Assembly (NCBI GenBank): GCA_017431145.1
Contig: JAFRLQ010000100.1
Span: 62,001-126,000 of the forward strand
Reading direction: 5' to 3'
DNA length: 64,000 nt
Source: Clostridia bacterium
GTDB lineage: Bacteria; Bacillota; Clostridia; Christensenellales; Maliibacteriaceae
Below are positions 1-7,594 of this stretch, in pieces. Every line of letters starts with the position of its first letter. The first letter of the stretch is position 1. The translations under genes and the position numbers were made by a program. The notes under the pieces were generated by a model. The model saw nothing but the letters and a program-made list of their open reading frames with translations, did not search any database and was not told where the DNA came from.

Positions 1-330
1 CGTGGCTCCGGTCCCGCCTTCCTTGTAGGATCCTCCGTAGAACCATACCATAACCGGCAGCGGCATTTCCGCTTTCTCCGGAACAAAAACGTTGAGATAC
101 AGGCAGTCCAAACTGCTGTTGGACACACCGTGTCTGCCTTTGGACTGGACGGGATTCTCCCTGCCGCGCGACGCGTCAAGCACGCCTTCCCAGGGTTCGG
201 GCTGCACCGGGTGCCGGAACAGTCTCTCACCGACAGGCGGTGCGGCAAACGGGATCCCCGCAAAGAGACGGACGCCGTCTCGCTGTGTCCCTTTCACCTC
301 TCCGTATACCGTACGCACGGTATCCTGCAT
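1..330 (-). CDS. Carboxylesterase type B, N-terminal part (cut by window edge)
   Basis: The first 110 residues of a carboxylesterase/para-nitrobenzyl esterase-like alpha/beta hydrolase, which would hydrolyse carboxylic esters. Family landmarks are in order: VYGEVKG near residue 10, GIPFAAPPVGERLF near 30, DCLYLNVF near 85 and the oxyanion-hole strand MVWFYGGSY near 100. The catalytic Ser/Glu/His lie beyond the left edge. The start is the ATG at 328-330, behind a GAGAGAGG-like purine stretch. It begins 25 bases after the stop of the flavodoxin-like gene, so the two are probably co-transcribed. No signal peptide is visible, which suggests a cytoplasmic enzyme. Confidence 0.85.
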   Translation of the reverse strand, partial: MQDTVRTVYGEVKGTQRDGVRLFAGIPFAAPPVGERLFRHPVQPEPWEGVLDASRGRENPVQSKGRHGVSNSSLDCLYLNVFVPEKAEMPLPVMVWFYGGSYKEGGTGAT

Positions 331-355
331 TTTCTTCCCTCTCTCTTTTATCGCT

Positions 356-862
356 TCATCTGATCGAGGCGCCGAGCGCTCTTGCTTCTTCCTCTTTCCC
401 CGCACCGAGCACCGTGCCGATATCATGCCAGCCGTTGTACGTGCTGTACATCGCGTACCATGCCAGCGACTGCTCGTACATCGGCGAACCCGCCGTCATG
501 AGAAGCACGCTGTCCCTGGCGAACTTTTCCTTCCCCAGCGTATTGGCCAGCGCGTAGAGCCGGTCTCCGGCGGTCTTCATCGGACCCGTGATGCTTCCGA
601 AATAGACCGGCGACGCAAACACCACGACATCCGTGTCATAAAAAGCCTCATAGATCCTGTCCATATCGTCATGCTGCGCGCAGGGATTCGCGTCCTTTTT
701 GCATGCGCGGCATCCCGTACACCCGTGGATCGTCATGTCCTGCAGATAGAATTCCGTGACTGTATTGCCGGCGCTGACGGCGCCTTCCGTAAAGGCCCGG
801 ACGAGCGAAGCGGTGCTTCCGTTTTTTCTCGCTGCACCGTTGAGGATCATGATCCGTTTCAT
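356..862 (-). CDS. Flavodoxin-like NAD(P)H-dependent FMN reductase family protein
   Basis: A 168-residue flavodoxin-fold protein of the NADPH-dependent FMN reductase/iron-sulfur flavoprotein family. The N-terminus carries the FMN phosphate loop (LNGAARKNGSTASLV, residues 7-21). A cysteine cluster CTGCRACKK follows near residue 48, as in iron-sulfur flavoproteins, although the compact spacing plus one later Cys (NPCAQ) could also be a degenerate site. The flavin-binding segment VVFASPVYFGSITGPMK lies near residue 80. Substrate unknown; a cytoplasmic redox role is inferred. It precedes the esterase in a likely two-gene unit. The ribosome site is ACAGGAGAACAAAACA. Confidence 0.8.
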   Translation of the reverse strand: MKRIMILNGAARKNGSTASLVRAFTEGAVSAGNTVTEFYLQDMTIHGCTGCRACKKDANPCAQHDDMDRIYEAFYDTDVVVFASPVYFGSITGPMKTAGDRLYALANTLGKEKFARDSVLLMTAGSPMYEQSLAWYAMYSTYNGWHDIGTVLGAGKEEEARALGASIR

Positions 863-919
863 TGTTTTGTTCTCCTGTTTTTTGAGTCTCCTACTATTGT
901 ATCAAAAAACCATGTGCAG

Positions 920-963
920 AAAAACGGAAAGCCGGAAAGAAGCGTGACTTTCTTCTTTCCGGC
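920..963 (-). terminator. Terminator after the metal ATPase operon
   Basis: Perfect 12-bp inverted repeat (GCCGGAAAGAAG and its complement, 931-942 and 952-963), followed in minus-strand direction by a T-run at 920-924. It lies 16 bases past the ATPase stop. Confidence 0.85.
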
Positions 964-978
964 CGGTCTTTTCCCCGG

Positions 979-2892
979 TTACAGTTTTTTCACGAAAAGA
1001 CAGCGGATGGCGTTGAGCACCGCGAGGATCATGACGCCGACGTCCGCGGCGATCGCGATCCACATGTTCGCAAGGCCCAGCGCGCCGAGGATAAGGCAGA
1101 TCCCTTTGACGCCCAGCGCGAACCAGATGTTCTCCCGCACGATCCTGAGGCACTTTCTGGAGATCCGGATCGCCTTGGCGATCTTGACCGGATCGTCGTC
1201 CATAAGGACGATGTCCGCCGCTTCGATCGCGGCGTCCGAGCCCAGCGCGCCCATCGCGATCCCGATGTCCGCGCGCGAAAGGACCGGCGCGTCGTTGATC
1301 CCGTCTCCCACGAAGGCGAGTCTTCCCCTGCCTTCATTCTCCTTCAGCAGCGCTTCCACGCATGCAACCTTGTCCTGCGGCAGCAGTTCCGCACGGTACT
1401 CGGTGATCCCTGCCTCCTGCGAGACCTGCCGTGCCACGGATTCCACGTCTCCCGTCAGCATGACCGTTCTGCGCACACCCGCCTTTTTCAGACGCGCCAT
1501 CGCCTCTTTCGTGGTCTCCTTCATCTCGTCACGGATCAGGATGTGTCCGGTGTATTCACCGTCGACCGCCACATGGATCACGGTTCCCACGTGATGGCAG
1601 TGAATGAAACCGATCCCGAGACGGTTCATCAGTTTCTCGTTGCCCGCAGCGACTGTCCTTCCGTCCACCTTTGCGGTGACACCGTGTCCGCTGATCTCCT
1701 CCACGTCCGTCACGCGGCTGCGGTCCGTCTCCTTCCCGTAAGCACGCTGCAGGGACAGACTGATGGGATGAGAGGAATGGCATTCCGCCAGTGCAGCCAA
1801 TTCCAGAAGTTTTTCCTCGTCGATCGTATTGTGATGGACAGCGGACACCTCAAAACTTCCGCGTGTGATGGTGCCCGTCTTGTCAAAGGCAACGGTCCGG
1901 ACATTGGAAAGCGTCTCCAGATAGTTGGATCCCTTCACGAGGATTCCCTGATTGCTCGCGCCGCCGATCCCCGCAAAGAAGCTGAGCGGAACACTGATCA
2001 CGACCGCGCAGGGGCAGCTGATGACAAGGAATGTGCATGCCCGGAAGATCCAGTCGCGCCAGACGGCTCCGTATGAAGCATACTGTGACATGCCGGTCTT
2101 CGTGAGCAGGATGAACAGCGGCGGAAGGACGGCAAGCGCCAGTGCCGCGTAGCATACGATCGGCGTATAGATACGCGCGAATTTCGCGATGAAGCTTTCC
2201 GATCGGGATTTTCTGGATGCGGCGTTCTCCACCAGATCCAGGATCTTCGACGCAGTCGATTCCTCGAACTCCGCCGTCGTGCGCACCTTCAGCACGCCGG
2301 ACAGGTTGATCGATCCGGACAGCACCGTGCTGTCCTGCGAGACCTCGCGCGGAACGCTCTCGCCGGTCAGCGCGGAAGTATCAAGGAAAGATGTTCCTTC
2401 CGTCACGATTCCGTCGATCGGGATCTTCTCCCCCGGTTCCACGACGATCACGGTCCCTGTCTCCACATCGTCCGGGTCCACACGCTCCAGCGTTCCGTCC
2501 TCTGTCTCGATATTCGCATAGTCCGGACGGATGTCCATGAGCTGCGCGATATTGCGGCGGCTTCTGCCCACCGCGATGCTCTGGAACAGCTCTCCCACCT
2601 GATACAGCAGCATAACGGCGACGCCCTCGCCGTATTCGCCCAGCGCGATCGCGCCTGCCGTCGCCACAGTCATCAGGAAGCACTCGTCGAACACTCTTCT
2701 GTTTTTGATCCCCAGCACGGCCTTGCGCAGGATGTCATACCCCGCAGTCAGATACGGCACGAGGAAAAAGAGGAACATCGCCCATTTGGGAACGGGAACC
2801 TTCACGATCCCCTCTGAAATGAGATAAAGCGGTATGAAGAGCGCCGCGGCGATCAGGATCCTGATGAGCAGCGTCTTCTGTTTTTTGGTCAT
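979..2892 (-). CDS. Heavy-metal-translocating P1B-type ATPase (Zn/Cd/Pb type)
   Basis: A 637-residue metal-exporting ATPase of the inner membrane. Landmarks by residue: TGES (~175), the metal-path motif SCPC (~292-295), phosphorylation site DKTGT (~337), the SHP histidine-proline (~374) and hinge GDGINDAP (~529). In the last two membrane helices a Lys (LGVKGIC) and an Asp (AADVGVM) match positions that mark Zn/Cd/Pb-type pumps, so divalent soft-metal efflux is the likely job; copper is less likely. There is no N-terminal HMA domain; that domain is the separate upstream gene. The start at 2892 is preferred over the upstream ATG at 2919 because GGGAGG sits 9 bases before it and 2919 lies in a terminator T-run. 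Confidence 0.93.
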   Translation of the reverse strand: MTKKQKTLLIRILIAAALFIPLYLISEGIVKVPVPKWAMFLFFLVPYLTAGYDILRKAVLGIKNRRVFDECFLMTVATAGAIALGEYGEGVAVMLLYQVGELFQSIAVGRSRRNIAQLMDIRPDYANIETEDGTLERVDPDDVETGTVIVVEPGEKIPIDGIVTEGTSFLDTSALTGESVPREVSQDSTVLSGSINLSGVLKVRTTAEFEESTASKILDLVENAASRKSRSESFIAKFARIYTPIVCYAALALAVLPPLFILLTKTGMSQYASYGAVWRDWIFRACTFLVISCPCAVVISVPLSFFAGIGGASNQGILVKGSNYLETLSNVRTVAFDKTGTITRGSFEVSAVHHNTIDEEKLLELAALAECHSSHPISLSLQRAYGKETDRSRVTDVEEISGHGVTAKVDGRTVAAGNEKLMNRLGIGFIHCHHVGTVIHVAVDGEYTGHILIRDEMKETTKEAMARLKKAGVRRTVMLTGDVESVARQVSQEAGITEYRAELLPQDKVACVEALLKENEGRGRLAFVGDGINDAPVLSRADIGIAMGALGSDAAIEAADIVLMDDDPVKIAKAIRISRKCLRIVRENIWFALGVKGICLILGALGLANMWIAIAADVGVMILAVLNAIRCLFVKKL

Positions 2893-2917
2893 GGTCAGTT
2901 TCCTCCCCGGGTCCCCC

Positions 2918-2945
2918 AAAAAAGGGGAACAGTATGTCTGTCCCC
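2918..2945 (-). terminator. Hairpin with T-run between the metallochaperone and ATPase genes
   Basis: In minus-strand direction GGGGACAG pairs with CTGTTCCCC (one bulge), followed by TTTTTT at 2923-2918. It lies 15 bases past the HMA gene stop and directly before the ATPase ribosome site, so it could be a partial terminator lowering ATPase expression relative to the metallochaperone. Confidence 0.65.
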
Positions 2946-2959
2946 ACTTTTAAAGTATT

Positions 2960-3178
2960 TTATAGATAGATCTCGCAGTCCGACTCCACTTTCTTGCAAT
3001 TCTTGCGGACGTTCTGCATCACCACATCCACATCAGCGTTTTCTTCAAACTCGACCTTCATCTTCAGCGTCATGAAGCTGACCGTCGCGTCCTTTACGCC
3101 TTCCGTCTTTTTCGCCGCTTCTTCCATCAGGTTCGCGCAGTTGGCGCAGTCCACATCGATCTTGTAGGTCTTTTTCAT
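2960..3178 (-). CDS. Small heavy-metal-associated (HMA) domain protein
   Basis: A 72-residue single HMA domain (beta-alpha-beta-beta-alpha-beta ferredoxin-like fold). The metal site is DCANCAN (residues 10-16), a CxxC variant of GMTCxxC. A conserved hydrophobic core follows (VKDATVSF, KMKVEF). Two more cysteines (NCKK, DCEI) are near the C-terminus. It lies between the ArsR gene (22-base gap) and the P-type ATPase, which lacks its own HMA domain, so it probably passes metal to the pump or buffers it. Cytoplasmic. Confidence 0.9.
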   Translation of the reverse strand: MKKTYKIDVDCANCANLMEEAAKKTEGVKDATVSFMTLKMKVEFEENADVDVVMQNVRKNCKKVESDCEIYL

Positions 3179-3200
3179 GACTCTTTTCCTCCCGTTTGTG

Positions 3201-3563
3201 TCATTCTTCGATATGTTCCATTCCCTGTCCGATGATGGTCCTTACGTGATCGTCGGCAAGGAAGTAGTAGATGGTCTTGCCCTCTCTGCGATTGCGCACG
3301 AGGCGCGACTGCTTGAGGATCCTGAGCTGATGCGAGATGGCAGACTGGGACATATTCAGAAGCTCCGCGATATCGCAGACGCACATTTCCTCCTCGAACA
3401 GCACGTACAGGATCCGGATCCTTGTCGTATCCCCGAACACCTTGAACAGTTCGGCAAGATCGTACAGACTCTCCTCGTCCGGCATCTCCGGCTTCACCCT
3501 GTCCACGATGTCCTGATGCGTCCGGATCTCCTCGCAGTGTTCCGCATATTCATGTTCGTGCAT
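3201..3563 (-). CDS. ArsR/SmtB-family metal-sensing repressor
   Basis: A 120-residue winged-helix repressor of the metal operon. The DNA-reading helix is LLNMSQSAISHQLRILK (~69-85) and the wing REGKTIYYFL (~95-104). Two metal sites are visible. One is CVCD (~61-64), the alpha3 cysteine pair of CadC-type sensors, with His/Cys at the N-terminus (HEHEYAEHCEE). The other is the alpha5 set Asp-x-His then His-x-x-Glu (DDH...HIEE), spaced exactly as in CzrA/SmtB zinc sensors with Glu in the last position. It is first in the operon and sits beside a strong palindromic operator. GGAGG lies 7 bases before the ATG. Confidence 0.93.
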   Translation of the reverse strand: MHEHEYAEHCEEIRTHQDIVDRVKPEMPDEESLYDLAELFKVFGDTTRIRILYVLFEEEMCVCDIAELLNMSQSAISHQLRILKQSRLVRNRREGKTIYYFLADDHVRTIIGQGMEHIEE

Positions 3564-3580
3564 CCCGCTTCCTCCTTTTT

Positions 3581-3612
3581 AATAACATATGTTCATCTGT
3601 TCATATGTTATT
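3581..3612 (-). promoter_or_regulatory. ArsR/SmtB-type operator upstream of the metal operon
   Basis: Perfect 11-bp inverted repeat AATAACATATG / CATATGTTATT separated by 10 bases. Read on the minus strand the centre contains ATATGAACAGATGAACATAT, close to the 12-2-12 operators of zinc sensors (ATATGAACA half-sites). It starts 18 bases before the repressor ATG, as expected for autoregulation. Confidence 0.8.
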
Positions 3613-3729
3613 TTAATCATCACGTTTTCTCCTGTCAACCTCTTTTTGTATATTTCGAAAATGATTCAAGTTATGATCTATCAACGATTATCTCAAGGTT
3701 TTCTCTCTCCAACCTATCAAGTATACATA

Positions 3730-3778
3730 ACACAACAGGTACGGTAATGCTTTCCCGCATTTACTGTACCTGTTGTGT
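3730..3778. repeat. Long imperfect hairpin between the ABC exporter and the metal operon
   Basis: ACACAACAGGTAC at 3730-3742 is mirrored perfectly at the far end (to 3778). An inner near-match (GGTAATGC against GCATTTAC) extends it to a stem of about 20 bp with a short loop. It lies 27 bases past the ABC ATPase stop, so it may end that operon. Neither side has a good T-run, so a protein-binding palindrome or small repeat element is equally possible. Confidence 0.5.
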
Positions 3779-3804
3779 CCAATTCATTTAACTGTTTCCA
3801 ATTC

Positions 3805-4437
3805 TTACTTCACTCTATTCAGCACACCGTGCGACAGTTCCAGCACGATATCTGACGCTTCCGCCACTGCGTTGGAGTGGGACACGATCACCACGCACCG
3901 GTTCAGTTCGCGTGCGTTCTGCTTCAGAAGCTCAATGATCTCATCCGCCGTATCCTCGTCCAGGTTTCCTGTCGGCTCGTCCGCCAGGATCACGGGCGCT
4001 CCCGACGCCAGCGCTCTCGCGATCGCCACACGCTGCTGCTGTCCGCCGGAAAGCTTCATCACGTTCCTGCGCGCTTCCGTCCGTTTCAGTCCCACCTGCG
4101 TCAGATATTTCAAAGGATTCTCCTTCGTCGTCAGGCGTACGTTCTCCTCCGGCGTCATATAGTCGATCAGGTTGTAGTTCTGGAACACGAATGATACGCA
4201 GTGTCTCCTATATTCCGAGTCCCCGATCTCTTTGATCGTCTTTCCTCCGAACAGGATCTCTCCCGATGTCGGCACATCCAGTCCGCCCATCAGGGACAGC
4301 AACGTCGTCTTTCCGCATCCCGATGGTCCGAAGATGCAATACACCAGTCCCTGCTCCAGATCCAGATCCACGTTCTTCAGCACCGGTTTTCCCTTGATGT
4401 ACTCATAGCACACATCTCTTACCGTCATGATCGGCAT
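3805..4437 (-). CDS. ABC transporter ATP-binding protein (MacB/LolD-like)
   Basis: A 210-residue ATPase powering the adjacent FtsX-type permeases. Motifs: Walker A GPSGCGKTT (37-45), Q-loop FVFQNYN (~83-89), signature LSGGQQQRVAIARAL (~129-143), Walker B VILADEP with D-loop GNLD (~149-159) and H-loop IVSHS (~184). It belongs to the family that drives mechanotransmission exporters (MacB, LolCDE, bacitracin-type BceA) rather than importers. It is the last gene of a minus-strand set and the only ATPase for four permeases. Length is normal for the family. No sensor kinase pair lies beside it. Confidence 0.92.
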   Translation of the reverse strand: MPIMTVRDVCYEYIKGKPVLKNVDLDLEQGLVYCIFGPSGCGKTTLLSLMGGLDVPTSGEILFGGKTIKEIGDSEYRRHCVSFVFQNYNLIDYMTPEENVRLTTKENPLKYLTQVGLKRTEARRNVMKLSGGQQQRVAIARALASGAPVILADEPTGNLDEDTADEIIELLKQNARELNRCVVIVSHSNAVAEASDIVLELSHGVLNRVK

Positions 4438-4567
4438 CGTTCCGTCCTCCTATTCTCTTTCAGCTCATCATGGATAATATCTTCTTCAGTTGCAGCGCAA
4501 GCACCTGTAGTGCCAAGATCATCGTTGCCCTGTTATTCCTTTTAATTAGATGCTTTTTCTCTTATTA

Positions 4568-5932
4568 CTAAAAGATATCACTCAGGATCTCTCTGGGATT
4601 CTCTTTCAGGTCTTTTCTTGCCGTGAGCCATGTCACTGCAACGACGATCAGCAGCGCCAGCAGAAACACGAGAGCAAACGCGATACTGATACTCCTGAAA
4701 TTCACCGTTTTCACTCCGTGAACAAACGCATCCGCTGTCGGATTGCGCAGCATCTGCACTTCCTTCAACGCTTTTTCCATCGTATTCATCTTCGTGTTCG
4801 CGTCAAGATACGCACCGGACAGGTTTGTCAGCGCCCGGTCCGTGATCCTGATCAGTCCAGGTACGATCAGTAAGGACACGATCCCTGCTGTGAACAGCAT
4901 AAGCAGATTCCCCCACAGCAGCTGCCCGAACATGTTTCTGTCCGATCTGCCCATAGCTTTCAGGATCCCGATCTCGTGTTTCCGTTCTTTCGTCTGCATC
5001 ACGAGGACCAGCGCGAGGATCACGCTCCCAATGATAAAACCTGCGATCGTCATAAACACACAGAACCGCTCCATGATCTTCAGTTCCGACGCGCTGCGTT
5101 CGTACGCAGCGTCGCTAAGTGTAAGCGTTATGTTTTCCGCCCCGTCAAGAGCGGTGATCTCATTCAGAACCTCCTCGCTCTTTGATGCGTCCTGAAGCCA
5201 CACGGTCATTCCGGCAGAATAATAAGGTGTCCCTTCCGGATCCGTATCCGCAATATACGCTTCGTAGGAAGATTCGTCCGTAAAGATCAGGTTTTCAGCG
5301 AGATTCCTCGCATATGCGTATTCCCCTGTATCCCAGGCCTGTTCGATCCGGTAAATCCCGACGACCGTAAACGTATAAGCAGCGTCTGCCTTTCCGTTTC
5401 CCGTCTGCTCCGTAAGCGACGCCTGAAACGTGTCATTCAGATTCAGTTTGTTCTTCTTCGCCAGCTGCTCGGAGATCAGGGCACAGAACGTATCTTCCGG
5501 CGTGACGTGGCGCCCTTCTTTCAGCACGAATGCGCCGTTGGTAAAGTTCTCGTTGTATTCCGTATCCGTATTCGCACAGAACCGGGCAATCTTCCCTTCC
5601 GGTCTTCCTTCATCAAGCCCGGGGATCAGGTCCATATCATCCGCACTGAGATAATAGACACTGACTCCGTTGCATGCTTTGATCCACGGAAACTCCTCGA
5701 TGCTGCTTCTCTTCCCGCGGTCGATCACGTTCTCTTCGGCATCCTCTTTGTATTCCATGCGGATATATCCGCCCAGTTCCTCCTTCAGAGATGCACTGCT
5801 CTGATTGTAGGACATAAGAAGAAACAGCCCCATGAACGCCATCATAATCATGACGATCATCACGATCAGCACGGGAAGACTCTTGCGCGGATTGCGCATG
5901 TTATACAATAATGCCTGTCTGATTATACTCAT
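4568..5932 (-). CDS. FtsX-like ABC permease (1)
   Basis: A 454-residue permease with the MacB/FtsX plan: one N-terminal membrane helix (~22-43), a long extracytoplasmic domain (~45-290) and three C-terminal helices with the FtsX domain (KERKHEIGILKAMG coupling segment ~318). The outer domain carries the shared pattern EGRHVTPEDTFCALISEQLA, seen in all four permeases here. It closely resembles the permease on the other strand at 9.2-10.6 kb in plan and motifs (SLGGYIR-like segment, GLDEG-like segment). Substrate unknown. The gene follows permease 2 with a 42-base gap. Codon use is GC-rich like the wider chromosome. Confidence 0.88.
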   Translation of the reverse strand: MSIIRQALLYNMRNPRKSLPVLIVMIVMIMMAFMGLFLLMSYNQSSASLKEELGGYIRMEYKEDAEENVIDRGKRSSIEEFPWIKACNGVSVYYLSADDMDLIPGLDEGRPEGKIARFCANTDTEYNENFTNGAFVLKEGRHVTPEDTFCALISEQLAKKNKLNLNDTFQASLTEQTGNGKADAAYTFTVVGIYRIEQAWDTGEYAYARNLAENLIFTDESSYEAYIADTDPEGTPYYSAGMTVWLQDASKSEEVLNEITALDGAENITLTLSDAAYERSASELKIMERFCVFMTIAGFIIGSVILALVLVMQTKERKHEIGILKAMGRSDRNMFGQLLWGNLLMLFTAGIVSLLIVPGLIRITDRALTNLSGAYLDANTKMNTMEKALKEVQMLRNPTADAFVHGVKTVNFRSISIAFALVFLLALLIVVAVTWLTARKDLKENPREILSDIF

Positions 5933-5974
5933 CTTTCCTTACCTTGATTCACATTCTCTCGGACTTGCTAAGTC

Positions 5975-7489
5975 TCATCGTTGCAGGATCAGTTTCCGCG
6001 GCCTCTCCTTCAGGATCAGCAGCAGACTGATCATCTGGATCACAAGTACGATCCCTCCGCACAAAAGAAACGCATACACACAGTCCCATACAGACACGCT
6101 CACATCGATCTCTTCCGGTGCGTAGGACGGAACATCCACAAACGAATCCCACTGTCCCGGCTGGATCGGGAGCACACGCTGCTCTCCGTACTCCGTTTCG
6201 ATGACATAGGAGTTGTCTCCCTTCCGGTACATCGTTTCTCCGATCCGTGACGCAGTCAAAAGACCTACGGGCGCCGCGACCGCTTCCGCGATGAGCAGCA
6301 GGATCAGCGTCTCTGTCAGGAATGATCTCAGGATCGCTCCTCTCTTTTTTCCGACGGACAGAAGGATCCCGATCTCCCTTCTGTTCTTCTGTGTGATCAG
6401 CCGTTCCGCTGCGATCATCATGACCGCGATCCCCGTTACGGTCAGCACGAGAAACGCTCCCGTGATCTTCTGCATCTTGGAAAGCGGCGCGATCGACGCT
6501 GTGAACGCGCTGTTCCCGTAATGCACACTGTAATACGTCGGATTGAAGAAGTCTAAGTCCTTTATCTGTGCCATTACTCTGTCTGCTTTTGCAGGATCAT
6601 CAAGAAAAAAAGAAACCTCATGATAATTCTTTTCTGTATTCCGATACCCTTTTATGAATTCAGAAACATCTTCGTTCATTTCATAAACAGTATTATAGTC
6701 ACTAAACATGCTATTGTTTTTGTTGTCTAATTCAAGAATATAATCATCACCGAATGGATGAAATTGAGTGCTGATAATGTCAAAAACCCCAATAATCTTC
6801 AAATCATACTTGTTTAGTATGTCATCCGTTGTTCCTGTTCCATAAGCAGAGTCCTGCATCACCTTTCCCGTTATGTGGTCACCAATCTCTAGACCATTGT
6901 GTTCTTTCATCCAGCGGGAAATCAAAACAACACCTTGGTCGTCCGGTCGAACGTGCCGGCCCTCTATCAGTTTCAGCGCTCCACGCAGGAAATAATCATC
7001 TTTTGATGAATCGCAGCATCCATAAACGATTGAGCTTTGTTCCCAAATAACTGTCATCCAATAATTCGACTCATCTCTCATGTATTCTTCATCAGCTTCG
7101 TAATAATACTTTTCCAACCCTGGGTCATAATTAAGTTCCGGAAAATACACCACCTCATCTGTCCTTGCATTGTAGGATACAACACCTTCAAGTGATGCAA
7201 TTTGATCGATCTTGTCTTGAGAATAGAATTCATCCCCCTTATAAATCGTTACCACGGCACCATTTTCCATCTCGATAAAATCATAAAGATCTGTCATATC
7301 CGTATTAATGAGCGATTCAACAACAATACTGCTCCCCAAAGTCATCGCCAAATCCTTTTTGATCTGTCGCGCCGTCCTGTAGATTGGAAACAATATCTGT
7401 AAAGCGAGCAGGAAAACAAAGAACAAACTGACAACCAAACAGTTCCGTTTATGGTTTCTTTTGAGTTTTATTAAAACAAAATTCTGCAT
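5975..7489 (-). CDS. FtsX-like ABC permease (2), compositionally mosaic
   Basis: A 504-residue permease with an N-terminal helix (~15-35), a large outer domain containing EGRHVRPDDQGVVLISRW, and a C-terminal FtsX domain with coupling segment NRREIGILLSVGKKRG (~372). The stretch coding for the C-terminal third (about 5975-6545) is GC-rich, while the remainder to the start is AT-rich with A/T-ending codons. The change is abrupt. This suggests a hybrid formed by recombination between paralogous permease genes or acquisition of the right-hand segment. The reading frame is intact. Substrate unknown. Confidence 0.85.
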   Translation of the reverse strand: MQNFVLIKLKRNHKRNCLVVSLFFVFLLALQILFPIYRTARQIKKDLAMTLGSSIVVESLINTDMTDLYDFIEMENGAVVTIYKGDEFYSQDKIDQIASLEGVVSYNARTDEVVYFPELNYDPGLEKYYYEADEEYMRDESNYWMTVIWEQSSIVYGCCDSSKDDYFLRGALKLIEGRHVRPDDQGVVLISRWMKEHNGLEIGDHITGKVMQDSAYGTGTTDDILNKYDLKIIGVFDIISTQFHPFGDDYILELDNKNNSMFSDYNTVYEMNEDVSEFIKGYRNTEKNYHEVSFFLDDPAKADRVMAQIKDLDFFNPTYYSVHYGNSAFTASIAPLSKMQKITGAFLVLTVTGIAVMMIAAERLITQKNRREIGILLSVGKKRGAILRSFLTETLILLLIAEAVAAPVGLLTASRIGETMYRKGDNSYVIETEYGEQRVLPIQPGQWDSFVDVPSYAPEEIDVSVSVWDCVYAFLLCGGIVLVIQMISLLLILKERPRKLILQR

Positions 7490-7594
7490 TTATTTCACCT
7501 TGCAATCACGCTGCAGGTTATCATCCTCTTCACATTCATAATGGAAACGCTGCAACAAAAGTTTCTCTAATCATTGGGCAATTTCAAAAACAAA

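Noticed and set aside
92-1594. 500-codon plus-strand open frame
   Set aside because: It is antisense to the esterase, flavodoxin and ATPase genes; the product is low-complexity Arg/Ser-rich with no domain and no ribosome site.
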